DNA of 64,000 bases, from the NCBI GenBank assembly GCA_022650485.1, contig JALCPP010000002.1, positions 184,007 to 248,006 of the forward strand. Direction: 5' to 3'. The notes under the pieces were generated by a model, which ran no database searches, was not told where the DNA came from, and worked only from the letters and a program-made list of their open reading frames with translations. Of this stretch, positions 42,580 to 50,826 are shown piece by piece. Both the position numbers and the translations under genes were made by a program. This stretch comes from Oscillospiraceae bacterium. GTDB taxonomy: Bacteria; Bacillota; Clostridia; Oscillospirales; Acutalibacteraceae. The number at the start of each line of letters is the position of its first letter. Position 1 is the stretch's first letter.

Positions 42580-42610
42580 ATACTCCCGAGAGATCTTCTC
42601 TTGGGAGTAT
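42580..42610. other. Intergenic hairpin
   Basis: ATACTCCCGAGAG / CTCTTGGGAGTAT with one G-T mismatch and a short loop. No long T-run on either side; may still end the toprim transcript. Confidence 0.55.
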
Positions 42611-42674
42611 ACAAAATCTTTATTCGCTTACGATTTCAAGTGTATTGCTAATAAACTGCACCGCAAATTATAGT

Positions 42675-43319
42675 TTATTCTTTTTGCCAACTTTCTACTA
42701 CTAATTCATAATAGTAATCAGCTAAACGCTCTAAACAATTACTAATGTTTTCTGCTAATTTTACAAAATTTTCTATATCAACAACCACGTTATCATATGT
42801 TTTCAAATAGAAATGGTACTCATTACGATTGTTTAAAGGGTATCTGCTAAAGTCAATGTTAAAAAATGCTTTGTTAATATCATCATCCATTATATTAGTT
42901 GAAATTTCATCAATATAGGCTTCCAAACAAACTATCATTTTTTCAAACTCATCTTTTTCTCGTCCATACCCGAATCCAAACTCTATGATTTTATTTTTTA
43001 TTGTTAGCCAATTGCCCCTTATATCATGATTTTCTTTGAATTTTGAATTGTATCCAAGTAAAATATTTAAACTCCAGCAAATTGATTTTTCATATAACTC
43101 AATTGCATGATTAGTAGCAAATAGAATAGGGAAAATAATGGCATCTGCCTTCTTATCATCATTATTTGTTAGACATTGTTCTGCTAATAGAATTGCACTT
43201 TGGAAATATCCTTCTGCAATTACATTCATATTTTGAATTGGTTCATGTTGATTAGTTCTCCAATTCATATATGCATTTTTATTAATATCTGCATTATAGC
43301 TAAATAGTTTTTTTATCAA
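42675..43319 (-). CDS. Reverse-oriented cargo gene, HEPN-like by inspection
   Basis: 214 residues, mostly helical, on the strand opposite to the transfer genes around it. The stretch ADAIIFPILFATNHAIELYEKSICWSLN resembles the first helices of HEPN-domain proteins, but the RxxxxH motif of catalytic HEPN RNases is not clear. The rest has NIDFSRYPLNNRNEYHFYL and ENISNCLERLADYYYE. Isolated gene of low GC inserted between toprim and virD4. A defence or abortive-infection role is a hypothesis only. Confidence 0.5.
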   Translation of the reverse strand: MIKKLFSYNADINKNAYMNWRTNQHEPIQNMNVIAEGYFQSAILLAEQCLTNNDDKKADAIIFPILFATNHAIELYEKSICWSLNILLGYNSKFKENHDIRGNWLTIKNKIIEFGFGYGREKDEFEKMIVCLEAYIDEISTNIMDDDINKAFFNIDFSRYPLNNRNEYHFYLKTYDNVVVDIENFVKLAENISNCLERLADYYYELVVESWQKE

Positions 43320-43459
43320 ATTCTCTCTTCTCCTTCAAATTTTATATGTATTGTTAAGCGAAATGAATATTACATTGAGTACCGATTGAACATTACCATT
43401 TGTGACCAGTTTTTGTATATTATACTACTAAAAATTACAAATAGAAAGGAGCGTTCTTT

Positions 43460-45310
43460 ATGACCTTTTTCCCAGACATGGATATGCTTTTCAGCTCACC
43501 CGTTATAACCTTGTTAGGAGTAGGACTTCTGATGTTCTTTGTCATTGGGGGTCTTTCTATGATTGCCCACTTTTATACCCTCAACGGAATTAAAAATAAA
43601 ACTGTTGGTGACGGTCAGCACGGTGTGGCAAGATTTGCAACAAAAAAAGAAATTACTCAAATTTATCATCCTATAGCGTTTCAAGTTGCAGACTGGCGAA
43701 ATGGCGAAAATCTTCCAAAGAAGCAAGGTTTGATTGTCGGTTCAACAGGAAGAAAAGGAATTGTCACTGCACTTGTAGACACAGACGATGTACACTGCTT
43801 GATGATTGGTGCGGCAGGTGTTGGTAAAACCGCATTCTTCCTCTATCCTAATTTGGAATATGCCTGTGCCAGTGGCATGAGTTTTATTACAACTGATACC
43901 AAAGGTGATCTTGCAAGAAATTACGGAACTATCGCAAAAGAAAACTACGGTTATAATATCGCCGTCATTGATTTACGTAACCCTACAAGAAGTGATGGAA
44001 ACAATTTATTGCACCTTGTCAACAAGTATATGGACTTATATCTTGCCGATAATAAAAATTTTTATGCTAAAGCCAAAGCTGAAAAATATGCAAAGATTAT
44101 TGCAAAAACTATTGTATCTCCCGATGGCAATAATGCCGCAATGGGACAAAATGCATTCTTCTATGATGCTGCAGAGGGACTTCTCACAGCGGTGATATTA
44201 CTCATTGCTGAATACCTACCACCTACTGAAATTGATGGACAATTAGTAGATAAAAGACACATTGTATCGGTGTTCAAAATGGTACAAGACTTGATGGCGC
44301 CAAGTCAAGTGAAAGGAAAGAGTCAGTTTCAGCTGTTGATGGATAAGTTGCCATCAACCCATAAAGCAAAGTGGTTTGCGGGAGCGGCTCTTAACTCAGC
44401 AGAACAAGCAATGGCATCTGTTCTCTCCACTGTACTGTCAAGACTCAATGCTTTTTTGGACACGGAGATGGAGCAAATTCTTTGTTTTCATTCCTCCATA
44501 GATGCTGAAACTTTTTGCAAAGAAAAGTCGGCAATCTTTCTTATACTTCCAGAGGAAGATAACACAAAATATTTTATGGTGTCATTATTTTTACAGCAGT
44601 TCTATCGTGAAATGCTTATGGTAGCGGATGAACACGGTGGTAAGCTCCCAAACCGTGTGCTGATTTATGCCGATGAAATTGGAACTATCCCAAAGATTGA
44701 GTCATTTGAAATGATGCTGTCAGCAGGACGTTCCCGAAGAATTTCTGTTGTTCCAATTATTCAATCCTTTGCACAGCTTGATAAAAATTACGGTAAAGAA
44801 GGTTCAGAAATTATAACAGATAACTGTCAGTTGACTATATTCGGTGGATTTGCTCCTAACTCCGAAACAGCACAGGTGCTTTCCAAAGCGTTGGGCAGTA
44901 GAACTGTAATGAGTGGCAGTATTAGCCGTGGAAAAAACGATCCATCACAATCATTGCAGATGATAGAACGCCCACTCCTAACTGCAGATGAACTGAAATC
45001 ATTGCCGAAAGGTAGCTTTGTTGTCATGAAAACAGGTGCTCATCCTATGCAGACTAAGTTAAGGTTATTTCTTGATTGGGGCATTACCTTTGAAAAGTCA
45101 TATGAAATAGAGGAAAAATCTCATCGTAAAGTTTACTATGCAGATAAGGAAGAATTGGAACAGAATATTATAAAATCCTTTTCTGACAGCGATATAGAAG
45201 ATGAGTCTGTATCCCCTGCAAATAAAAAATATGGAGGTATAAATCATACTGCAATAAAGGAGCAGGCAGAAGAAACAGCATTAAAACGTAAAACAGTATT
45301 AAGACCGTAA
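43460..45310 (+). CDS. VirD4-like coupling protein (TcpA/TraG family)
   Basis: 616 residues. Two membrane helices at the N-terminus are followed by a RecA-like ATPase. Walker A GAAGVGKTAFFLYPN is near residue 120, TDTKGDLARNYG follows, and Walker B lies in LIYADEIGTIPKI near 400. Further motif SFAQLDKNYG and the all-alpha part fit the family. It links the relaxosome to the secretion channel. ATG behind AGAAAGGAGCG. Confidence 0.92.
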   Translation: MTFFPDMDMLFSSPVITLLGVGLLMFFVIGGLSMIAHFYTLNGIKNKTVGDGQHGVARFATKKEITQIYHPIAFQVADWRNGENLPKKQGLIVGSTGRKGIVTALVDTDDVHCLMIGAAGVGKTAFFLYPNLEYACASGMSFITTDTKGDLARNYGTIAKENYGYNIAVIDLRNPTRSDGNNLLHLVNKYMDLYLADNKNFYAKAKAEKYAKIIAKTIVSPDGNNAAMGQNAFFYDAAEGLLTAVILLIAEYLPPTEIDGQLVDKRHIVSVFKMVQDLMAPSQVKGKSQFQLLMDKLPSTHKAKWFAGAALNSAEQAMASVLSTVLSRLNAFLDTEMEQILCFHSSIDAETFCKEKSAIFLILPEEDNTKYFMVSLFLQQFYREMLMVADEHGGKLPNRVLIYADEIGTIPKIESFEMMLSAGRSRRISVVPIIQSFAQLDKNYGKEGSEIITDNCQLTIFGGFAPNSETAQVLSKALGSRTVMSGSISRGKNDPSQSLQMIERPLLTADELKSLPKGSFVVMKTGAHPMQTKLRLFLDWGITFEKSYEIEEKSHRKVYYADKEELEQNIIKSFSDSDIEDESVSPANKKYGGINHTAIKEQAEETALKRKTVLRP

Positions 45311-45326
45311 GGGAGAAGGTGTTTAG

Positions 45327-45590
45327 ATGAGCTTTTTTGGAAATCTTTATCGTGAGGATTTGCCACCAAGGGCAAAGACTGTCTATATGTACTTAAAAGA
45401 CCGCAGCAACAAGGATTGTGAATGTTGGCCAGCAGTCAAAACCATAGCAAAGGACACCTCACTATCTGTCAGTACAGTAAAAAGAGCCATAGCGGATTTA
45501 ATCCGTTATGGCTTACTAATTAAGGAATATCGTTACAGAGAAAACGGCAGTCATACCTCAAACCGATATTTTTTAAAAGAGCTAAAATAA
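45327..45590 (+). CDS. Helix-turn-helix protein (replication-initiator-like)
   Basis: 87 residues beginning SFFGNLYREDLPPRAKTVYMYLKDR and holding a winged helix (CWPAVKTIAKDTSLSVSTVKRAIADLIRYGLLI), as in the HTH_36 domain of replication initiators. GGGAGAAGG precedes the ATG. Two stops follow, and then the same frame runs on for 62 more codons (45594-45779) to a third stop. The extra segment (HEYDFPPREKYALFVDQAYGHKEPPRRDHSKN) looks like protein, so the gene may once have been longer. Confidence 0.7.
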   Translation: MSFFGNLYREDLPPRAKTVYMYLKDRSNKDCECWPAVKTIAKDTSLSVSTVKRAIADLIRYGLLIKEYRYRENGSHTSNRYFLKELK

Positions 45591-45779
45591 TAAAATGATA
45601 TTTTACTTATTGTTCATGAATATGATTTTCCGCCAAGAGAAAAGTATGCCTTGTTTGTGGACCAAGCCTACGGTCATAAAGAACCACCCAGAAGGGATCA
45701 CTCTAAGAATAGCTTTATAGACAGAGAAAGAAGTATAAGTAATAAACATAATTCTATGAGAAAGTTAATATTTAACTAA
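45591..45779 (+). pseudogene. In-frame extension after two stop codons
   Basis: The frame of the upstream HTH gene continues past TAATAA: LIVHEYDFPPREKYALFVDQ, then AYGHKEPPRRDHSKNSFIDRERS and a TAA at 45777-45779. The protein-like composition suggests the remains of a C-terminal domain. Confidence 0.45.
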
Positions 45780-45806
45780 ACTAACAGATAATAAGATAGG
45801 GTTTTC

Positions 45807-46325
45807 TTATATCTTAACTTTCCTTAAAAAGTCCCCTCGTGGATAATCAGGAAGTCTAAAGTCGTATCCAAGGCGGTTCATTTCCTGCATTTTAATGAGC
45901 AGCAGGTTCATATGAGAATTGAGCATACAGGCAATCTGCTCAATGTTATATCCGTCCATTGCTAACTCGTAAACTTCTTCATTATCAAGAAGTAGGTGTG
46001 ATGCAAAGACGTTTGCCTCGTATTCTGTAATGCTTCGCATATCAAAAAGATTAAATTCTTTTAATCCGGTTGTAGCGAGTTTTCTATGTAAATGATCGTG
46101 ACCGATTTCATGGGCAAGAACAATATTATGCATATGTTCGTCAAGGTTATTATTCAAAAGTATAATTCGTTGTTTCCATTGGTAGGTATACATACCAAGT
46201 AAATCTTCAAGGGATGCATAATAAACTTTTATTCCCTGACTTTTAGCAATTTGTTGAACTTTGTGAGAACCGCATCTGCGTTTCAGAAGTTCAACTTTTT
46301 TATATATTTCAACTGAGTTAATCAA
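45807..46325 (-). CDS. immA: ImmA/IrrE-family metallopeptidase
   Basis: 172 residues. NIVLAHEIGHDHLH is the zinc-binding HExxH motif, with the third ligand Glu in SITEYEANVFASHLLL. The protease cleaves the ImmR-type repressor and derepresses an ICE. Its partner repressor gene lies upstream on the same strand with a 66-base gap. ATG at 46325. Confidence 0.88.
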   Translation of the reverse strand: MINSVEIYKKVELLKRRCGSHKVQQIAKSQGIKVYYASLEDLLGMYTYQWKQRIILLNNNLDEHMHNIVLAHEIGHDHLHRKLATTGLKEFNLFDMRSITEYEANVFASHLLLDNEEVYELAMDGYNIEQIACMLNSHMNLLLIKMQEMNRLGYDFRLPDYPRGDFLRKVKI

Positions 46326-46391
46326 GCCAACACCTCCAACAAAAAGGGCAGTTTTTTATCTCATTAGGAATAATAAACTATCAAAAGATGA

Positions 46392-46796
46392 TTAAGGTCT
46401 GAATTTCTTTGGTGTGTATTTTTTATTATCTTCTTTTGCATCCCAATAAGCTTTCTGTAATGCTTGCATAACGGCATCTTTATCTGTTTCGGATAACTCA
46501 CCACCAGCAAATAAACCGCCGATTTCAGACACTAATTCCTGAGCTTGCTTTGCACCTCGAGAACCGTATTTTTCTTTGGCTTCTGCAATAAATTCTTCAT
46601 CTTCCGTAAGCAGATAATTCACATCGATATGAAAATAATCTGCCAGCATAGAATAGATTTCTCTTTTTTTGGGGTAGCTTTTACCAGTTTCATAACTGAT
46701 AATTGTACGTAGTGAAACACCGATTTCTTTCGCTAAGTCCGTCTGTGTAAGTCCTTTATCCTTTCGCAGATCTCTGAGTTTCTCTCCAAACTTCAT
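46392..46796 (-). CDS. immR: ImmR-like XRE repressor
   Basis: 134 residues from MKFGEKLRDLRKDKG. The N-terminal 60 residues are an XRE helix-turn-helix (TQTDLAKEIGVSLRTIISYETGK); the C-terminal part is acidic and helical, ending KKFRP, as in ImmR. A longer frame starting at 46871 would add a hydrophobic stretch with no good ribosome site; AGGAGG before 46796 supports the shorter start. It should repress the promoters in the 46848-46932 region until cut by ImmA. Confidence 0.88.
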   Translation of the reverse strand: MKFGEKLRDLRKDKGLTQTDLAKEIGVSLRTIISYETGKSYPKKREIYSMLADYFHIDVNYLLTEDEEFIAEAKEKYGSRGAKQAQELVSEIGGLFAGGELSETDKDAVMQALQKAYWDAKEDNKKYTPKKFRP

Positions 46797-46847
46797 ATAG
46801 TCCTCCTTGAATGTGAAGTTAAATTTCACAAAATACATTACTTCATA

Positions 46848-46932
46848 TTGACAAAAGTAGGTAATCTTCATATAATATAAATGTGAAGATAAACTACATA
46901 TTTATATTACTTCAATCTTCACATTTTGTCAA
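46848..46932. promoter_or_regulatory. Oppositely directed promoters with TGAAG/CTTCA operator repeats
   Basis: Plus strand: TTGACA (46848-46853), 17 bases, TATAAT (46871-46876), toward 47002. Minus strand: TTGACA (46927-46932), 17 bases, TAATAT (46904-46909), toward immR. Seven or so TGAAG or CTTCA units in the span (including TGTGAAG) are the likely ImmR sites. Confidence 0.85.
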
Positions 46933-47001
46933 CGGATTTAATGGTGTGGAAAATATTACATAATCTTCAATTAACCTAATTATTTAAAACGGAGGACTGC
47001 T

Positions 47002-47571
47002 ATGAGAGTTACCAGAACAATGAGAAATATTTCGCTTATGTATGAAGGCATGCATCTCAATGAAGAACAAGTTTTTCATAAGGCTAAACTGTTGTTAGAT
47101 ATCTATCGTGATGTTGTATGGAAAACTCTGAGAGAGGTTGATTACATAAAAGAAGTATGTGAATCTTATTATAGCAATGATTTGAATGTTGCATTAACTT
47201 ATTTAGCTGATTTTGCACCTACAGAGCAAAAAGAAGAGTTTAAGAGTAAGGTTTCATACATATTTGAAACATCGTGGATGATTGAACTTATTGATACCGC
47301 AATGATTAAAATATATGACTATCCTACAAATGGAAAGCTTTATCATGAAATATTATCGAAATGCTATATAAATTCCGTAACGCTCAATGAACAGGAACTG
47401 CTTGAATGCTTATCTATGGAAAGGACAAGCTTTTATGTGAGAAAAAAAGAAGCCATTAAATTATTTGGAGTTGCACTTTGGGGGTATGCTCTTCCAAAAT
47501 ACAAGGCTGTTTTTATTGGTAATCATAGTGAAGAAGATTATTATAATTGCTTTTGCAAAGATGCAGACTAA
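47002..47571 (+). CDS. Unknown regulator-like ICE protein
   Basis: 189 residues starting behind GGAGG, driven by the strong plus-strand promoter opposite immR. N-terminal RVTRTMRNISLMYEG and a helical body; the last third (LNEQELLECLSMERTSFYVRKKEAIKLFGVALW) looks like a DNA-binding helix pair with a basic recognition helix, somewhat like the ArpU/RinA phage late regulators. Repression by ImmR would make it an early switch gene. I do not recognise the family. Confidence 0.5.
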   Translation: MRVTRTMRNISLMYEGMHLNEEQVFHKAKLLLDIYRDVVWKTLREVDYIKEVCESYYSNDLNVALTYLADFAPTEQKEEFKSKVSYIFETSWMIELIDTAMIKIYDYPTNGKLYHEILSKCYINSVTLNEQELLECLSMERTSFYVRKKEAIKLFGVALWGYALPKYKAVFIGNHSEEDYYNCFCKDAD

Positions 47572-47668
47572 ATGCGAACTAAATACGGACTAATCACGCA
47601 CTGACTTTGGACATTGCATATCCTATAATGTGTATTGTGGGATGGGTACGAAATAAAATAACAGATTA

Positions 47669-47700
47669 AGCCTCGACTAATAAAAAGTCGGGGTTTTTTT
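47669..47700 (+). terminator. Intrinsic terminator
   Basis: CCTCGACT / AGTCGGGG with a T-run. Confidence 0.85.
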
Positions 47701-47733
47701 ATACTCATTTTTCATAATACGGCAGTAAGAAGA

Positions 47734-47768
47734 CCGAGAGTAACAGAAATGTTATTCTCGGCTTTTTT
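47734..47768 (+). terminator. Second intrinsic terminator
   Basis: CCGAGAGTAACA / TGTTATTCTCGG followed by CTTTTTTT. Confidence 0.85.
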
Positions 47769-47790
47769 TGCGCCATTTTTAGGAGGAAAA

Positions 47791-47838
47791 ATGGAAAAGC
47801 CAAATCGTTGGTTTCGGTGTCGTTCTCCGCCTTTCTGA
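47791..47838 (+). CDS. Leader peptide, 15 residues
   Basis: ATG behind AGGAGG reads MEKPNRWFRCRSPPF and stops at 47836-47838. The stop and last codons lie in the left arm of the hairpin that covers the next ribosome site. It lies downstream of two terminators and before a sigma-like gene. Its short length, strong site and position suggest a regulatory leader whose translation opens the hairpin. Confidence 0.6.
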   Translation: MEKPNRWFRCRSPPF

Positions 47839-47875
47839 TTTTGATTCTAAACATTTCAAAAATCAGAAGCGGAGG
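47825..47875 (+). promoter_or_regulatory. Ribosome-site-sequestering hairpin (translational attenuator)
   Basis: CTCCGC (47825-47830) and TCTGATTTT (47834-47842) pair with AAAATCAGA (47859-47867) and GCGGAG (47869-47874). The GGAGG (47871-47875) of the sigma-like gene is inside the stem. Confidence 0.7.
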
Positions 47876-47883
47876 AAAGAAAA

Positions 47884-48348
47884 ATGTTTGAAAACGCAAA
47901 CCCTTACAATTTGCAAATTTATGCAAATGAAAATACAAAGCAATACTATGCAGCTTTTGTTGATGAGGAAGGTAAAAAAATAGAAGTCGAAATAAGTGTA
48001 GCAGTTGCGAAAGTGCTATTTCAGACTTTTGTTAGAAAAGAAAGAAATTTAAGACGTTCCGATGAAAGAAATCTTGAACATTCTGAACTAAATGAGCAAA
48101 TCTTATATCAAAGAGCCTTACATAAACCAGAATCATTGGAAGATATAGCTTTTGAGAATTTGCAAAAAGAAAAGTTATGGAAAGCAATTGGTACATTGCC
48201 TAAAATTCAGCGAAGAAGATTGATTCTATACTACTTTGAAGGCTTTACTTATGAGCAGATTGCCCAAATTGAGGGGTGCTCCTTTAGAGCAATAAAATAC
48301 AGTGTAGATTGTGCAAAAGAAAACCTAAAAAAATATTTTCTAAAATAA
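47884..48348 (+). CDS. Sigma-70-like factor (region 4), ICE orf7-like
   Basis: 154 residues. The end has region 4: IGTLPKIQRRRLILYYFEGFTYEQIAQIEGCSFRAIKYSVDCAKENL, with a helix-turn-helix. No region 2 is present, as in the sigma-like regulators of Tn916-type ICEs. The N-terminus (NPYNLQIYANENTKQYYAAF) is family-specific. It probably activates the recombination genes. Its translation is likely controlled by the leader peptide and hairpin ahead of it. Confidence 0.8.
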   Translation: MFENANPYNLQIYANENTKQYYAAFVDEEGKKIEVEISVAVAKVLFQTFVRKERNLRRSDERNLEHSELNEQILYQRALHKPESLEDIAFENLQKEKLWKAIGTLPKIQRRRLILYYFEGFTYEQIAQIEGCSFRAIKYSVDCAKENLKKYFLK

Positions 48349-48386
48349 TTTAAAATTAGACTTCAAAAAAGTCTTCTAAGTGTGGA

Positions 48387-48427
48387 AACAGGTGAAGGGA
48401 TATTTTCTCTTCCCTGTTTTCTTTTTT
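48387..48427 (+). terminator. Terminator after the sigma-like gene
   Basis: AACAGG-T-GAAG / CTTC-CCTGTT with TTCTTTTTT. Confidence 0.6.
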
Positions 48428-48621
48428 GAAAAAAGGTTAGTACCTTGAAAACTGAATATCCGATTTCATAAATACGTTAGCTGATGAGCCTTGATTGGAA
48501 AAGCAACCTTGATAGATGCGCGATAACCTCCTGTAAAATCAGAAAAATCCATGAAAATGGATTGTTTCTTCTGAATTTTATAAATGCGGCCAATATAAGG
48601 AGCGAGCGGGTCCGTTTGATC

Positions 48622-48777
48622 ATGAAACAATTTGTAGTGGATTGTATTGCCATAACCTTATCAGCCTATAATGATACTTCTGTCCAGCCACAGACTCACG
48701 CAATGGGGGCAGCCTGCAGAGATCCTGCAGGAGGTGAGATTCCTATGATGAGAATTAACTACTCTCAGTTTATGTAA
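48622..48777 (+). CDS. Possible small peptide
   Basis: 51 residues from an ATG (MKQFVVDCIAITLSAYND); includes an internal strong site GCAGGAGGTGAG before an ATG-ATG at 48745/48748 that would give only MMRINYSQFM. The longer frame from 48484 has no ribosome site. Doubtful as a coding gene. Confidence 0.25.
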   Translation: MKQFVVDCIAITLSAYNDTSVQPQTHAMGAACRDPAGGEIPMMRINYSQFM

Positions 48778-48949
48778 ATCGCCCGGTGCTTGGGAAGTAG
48801 TGTCGAATAAAGTACAGAAACAAAAATAACTGACTTAATGTCAGAAGCAATGGGGATTACTTTCTGATTTTGTATAAGCAAACACAGACAACGGTAATCC
48901 CTATTTTTGTGATATTAAGAATAACTATTCAGGAATGGAGGTAAAGAAT

Positions 48950-49156
48950 ATGTATCCAACGAAAACAGATGCTGAAATGGCAAAAGAGTATGATATGACT
49001 ATAGAACAATCTCAAAATGAGGTGCACTATAAAATGTCAATTAAGTTTCTTGATATTCTAAAGAGAAGAGGAATTGTATCTGATGTTGAGTATACACAAA
49101 TAGATGAATTAAACCGCCAATCCTTTTCTCCAACCCTTGCGAAAGTATATGTGTAA
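48950..49156 (+). CDS. SHOCT-like small protein preceding the recombinases
   Basis: 68 residues: MYPTKTDAEMAKEYDMTI, QSQNEVHYKMSIKFLDILKRRGIVSDVEYTQID. A helical protein with a SHOCT-like C-terminal helix-loop motif. GGAGG precedes the ATG at 48950; an upstream ATG at 48935 lies within the leader. Proteins like this occur just before serine recombinases in Clostridia elements and may control directionality. Confidence 0.6.
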   Translation: MYPTKTDAEMAKEYDMTIEQSQNEVHYKMSIKFLDILKRRGIVSDVEYTQIDELNRQSFSPTLAKVYV

Positions 49157-49236
49157 AAACACTTGCTATTATAATTGATTTGGGGTATTGTGTGTTACTA
49201 ACAGAAGGTTTACTTCTGGGAAAGGAGGAAAACTAC

Positions 49237-50826
49237 ATGGCGAAAAAGGTTAAAACTATAGAACCTATAAGACAGAAAATTCTGCAGGAATTAAGACCAA
49301 AGAAAAGAGTTTGTGCTTATTGCAGAGTCAGCACCGATAGTGCAAAACAGCATACTTCCTATGTTGCTCAAACAGAGTATTATAAAGAATACATTGAAAA
49401 ACGAGCAGAATGGGAATTCGTAGGTATCTTTGCAGACGAATCAAGTGGAACCAAGGTTAAAAATCGTGATGAGTTCCAGAGAATGATTACGGAATGCGAA
49501 AAAGGAAACATTGACCTCATCATTACAAAATCAATCACAAGGTTTGCGAGAAATACCATAGACAGCATTGAAACAATTCGAACTCTGAAATCCCTTGTGA
49601 TTGCGGTATACTTTGAAAAAGAGAATATCAATACGATGTCTGAACAGAGTGAGCAGATGCTGACAATCCTAAGCTCAATCGCACAAGGAGAATCGGAAAG
49701 CATATCCACAAATAATCGCTGGGGCATTCAAAAAAGGTTTGGTGATGGAAGTTATGTACCAAGCTGTGTGGCATATGGCTATACCAAGGATGAAAATGGT
49801 GAACTTATCATTAATGAGAATGAGGCTGAAATTATCCGAAGAATTTATAACGAATACTTAAGCGGAAAAGGCAGTTATGCAATCGCCCGAGATTTAACTC
49901 GTGACAATATACCAACCATCCGAACAGCAGAAAAATGGAATGATAGTGTAGTAAAGGGAATTCTGCAAAATCCGATTTACAAGGGAGAATTGCTACTGCA
50001 GAAAACATATACAACAGATGTGCTCCCTTTCACAAAAAAGAAGAACTATGGAGAAATGCCTATGTACTCCGTTAAAGATAGTCATGAACCAATTATTACA
50101 AAGGAACAAGCAGAAAGAGTTCGGGAAATTTATGAGTACCGAAGAGTGCAAATGGGCATGGATGACAGCAGTAAATACCAAAACCGCTATGAATTCAGCA
50201 GTAAAATCATCTGCAAAGAATGCGGTGGAACATTCCGCAGACAGAAAATCTATATCGGCAAGCCTTACGAGAAAATACAATGGTGCTGTATCACCCATAT
50301 TGAAAACAGTAAAAAGTGTACCATGAAAGCAGTAAGAGAGGATATTATAAAAGAAGCTTTTCTAACCATGTGGAATAAGCTCGTAAGCAGCCACAGTGAA
50401 ATCCTCTATCCCCTCTTGGAATCCTTAAAAAAATTAAGGGCAAATAAAGAACAGGAAGAAGAAATTCTTAAACTAAACAATAAAATATCGGAATTAATGG
50501 AGCAGAGCCATATCCTACAGCGAGTCATGCTAAAAGGATATATGGACTCTGCTATTTTTATGGAAAAGCAGAATGCCATTAACATTGAAATTGAGGAATA
50601 CAAGAAAAAGCGAAATGTTCTCCTTGAAAGTAATGGCTATGAAAAAGAAATTGAGGGAACAAATAGGATTCTACAGATTATAAAATACAACCCTGTAATC
50701 ATGGACAATTACCAAGAAGAACTGTTTATCCATGCGGTAGATAAAGTCCTAATAGGAAAAAACGGTGATATTACATTCAGACTTATCAATAATCTTGAAC
50801 TGACGGAATACAGAGCAAAGAGGTGA
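49237..50826 (+). CDS. Large serine recombinase 1 (catalytic)
   Basis: About 529 residues. Resolvase domain with catalytic Ser in VCAYCRVSTDS (near residue 32), arginine motif SITRFARNTID, then the Recombinase domain (YNEYLSGKGSYAIARDLT), zinc ribbon (CKECGGTFRRQ with distal Cys) and a long coiled coil. Cuts and rejoins att sites for excision and integration. ATG at 49237 behind AAAGGAGG. Overlaps the next gene by four bases. Confidence 0.92.
   Translation: MAKKVKTIEPIRQKILQELRPKKRVCAYCRVSTDSAKQHTSYVAQTEYYKEYIEKRAEWEFVGIFADESSGTKVKNRDEFQRMITECEKGNIDLIITKSITRFARNTIDSIETIRTLKSLVIAVYFEKENINTMSEQSEQMLTILSSIAQGESESISTNNRWGIQKRFGDGSYVPSCVAYGYTKDENGELIINENEAEIIRRIYNEYLSGKGSYAIARDLTRDNIPTIRTAEKWNDSVVKGILQNPIYKGELLLQKTYTTDVLPFTKKKNYGEMPMYSVKDSHEPIITKEQAERVREIYEYRRVQMGMDDSSKYQNRYEFSSKIICKECGGTFRRQKIYIGKPYEKIQWCCITHIENSKKCTMKAVREDIIKEAFLTMWNKLVSSHSEILYPLLESLKKLRANKEQEEEILKLNNKISELMEQSHILQRVMLKGYMDSAIFMEKQNAINIEIEEYKKKRNVLLESNGYEKEIEGTNRILQIIKYNPVIMDNYQEELFIHAVDKVLIGKNGDITFRLINNLELTEYRAKR

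Larger units (their letters stand above)
48349..48934. other. Mostly non-coding gap between the sigma-like gene and recombination genes
   Basis: A hairpin with bulged T (48387-48427, AACAGG..GAAG/CTTC..CCTGTT plus T-run) is the probable terminator of the sigma-like gene. A small frame lies at 48622-48777. No other protein-like frame. Confidence 0.5.

Noticed and set aside
48484..48621. N-terminal extension of the small frame ending at 48777
   Set aside because: No ribosome site; composition not protein-like.
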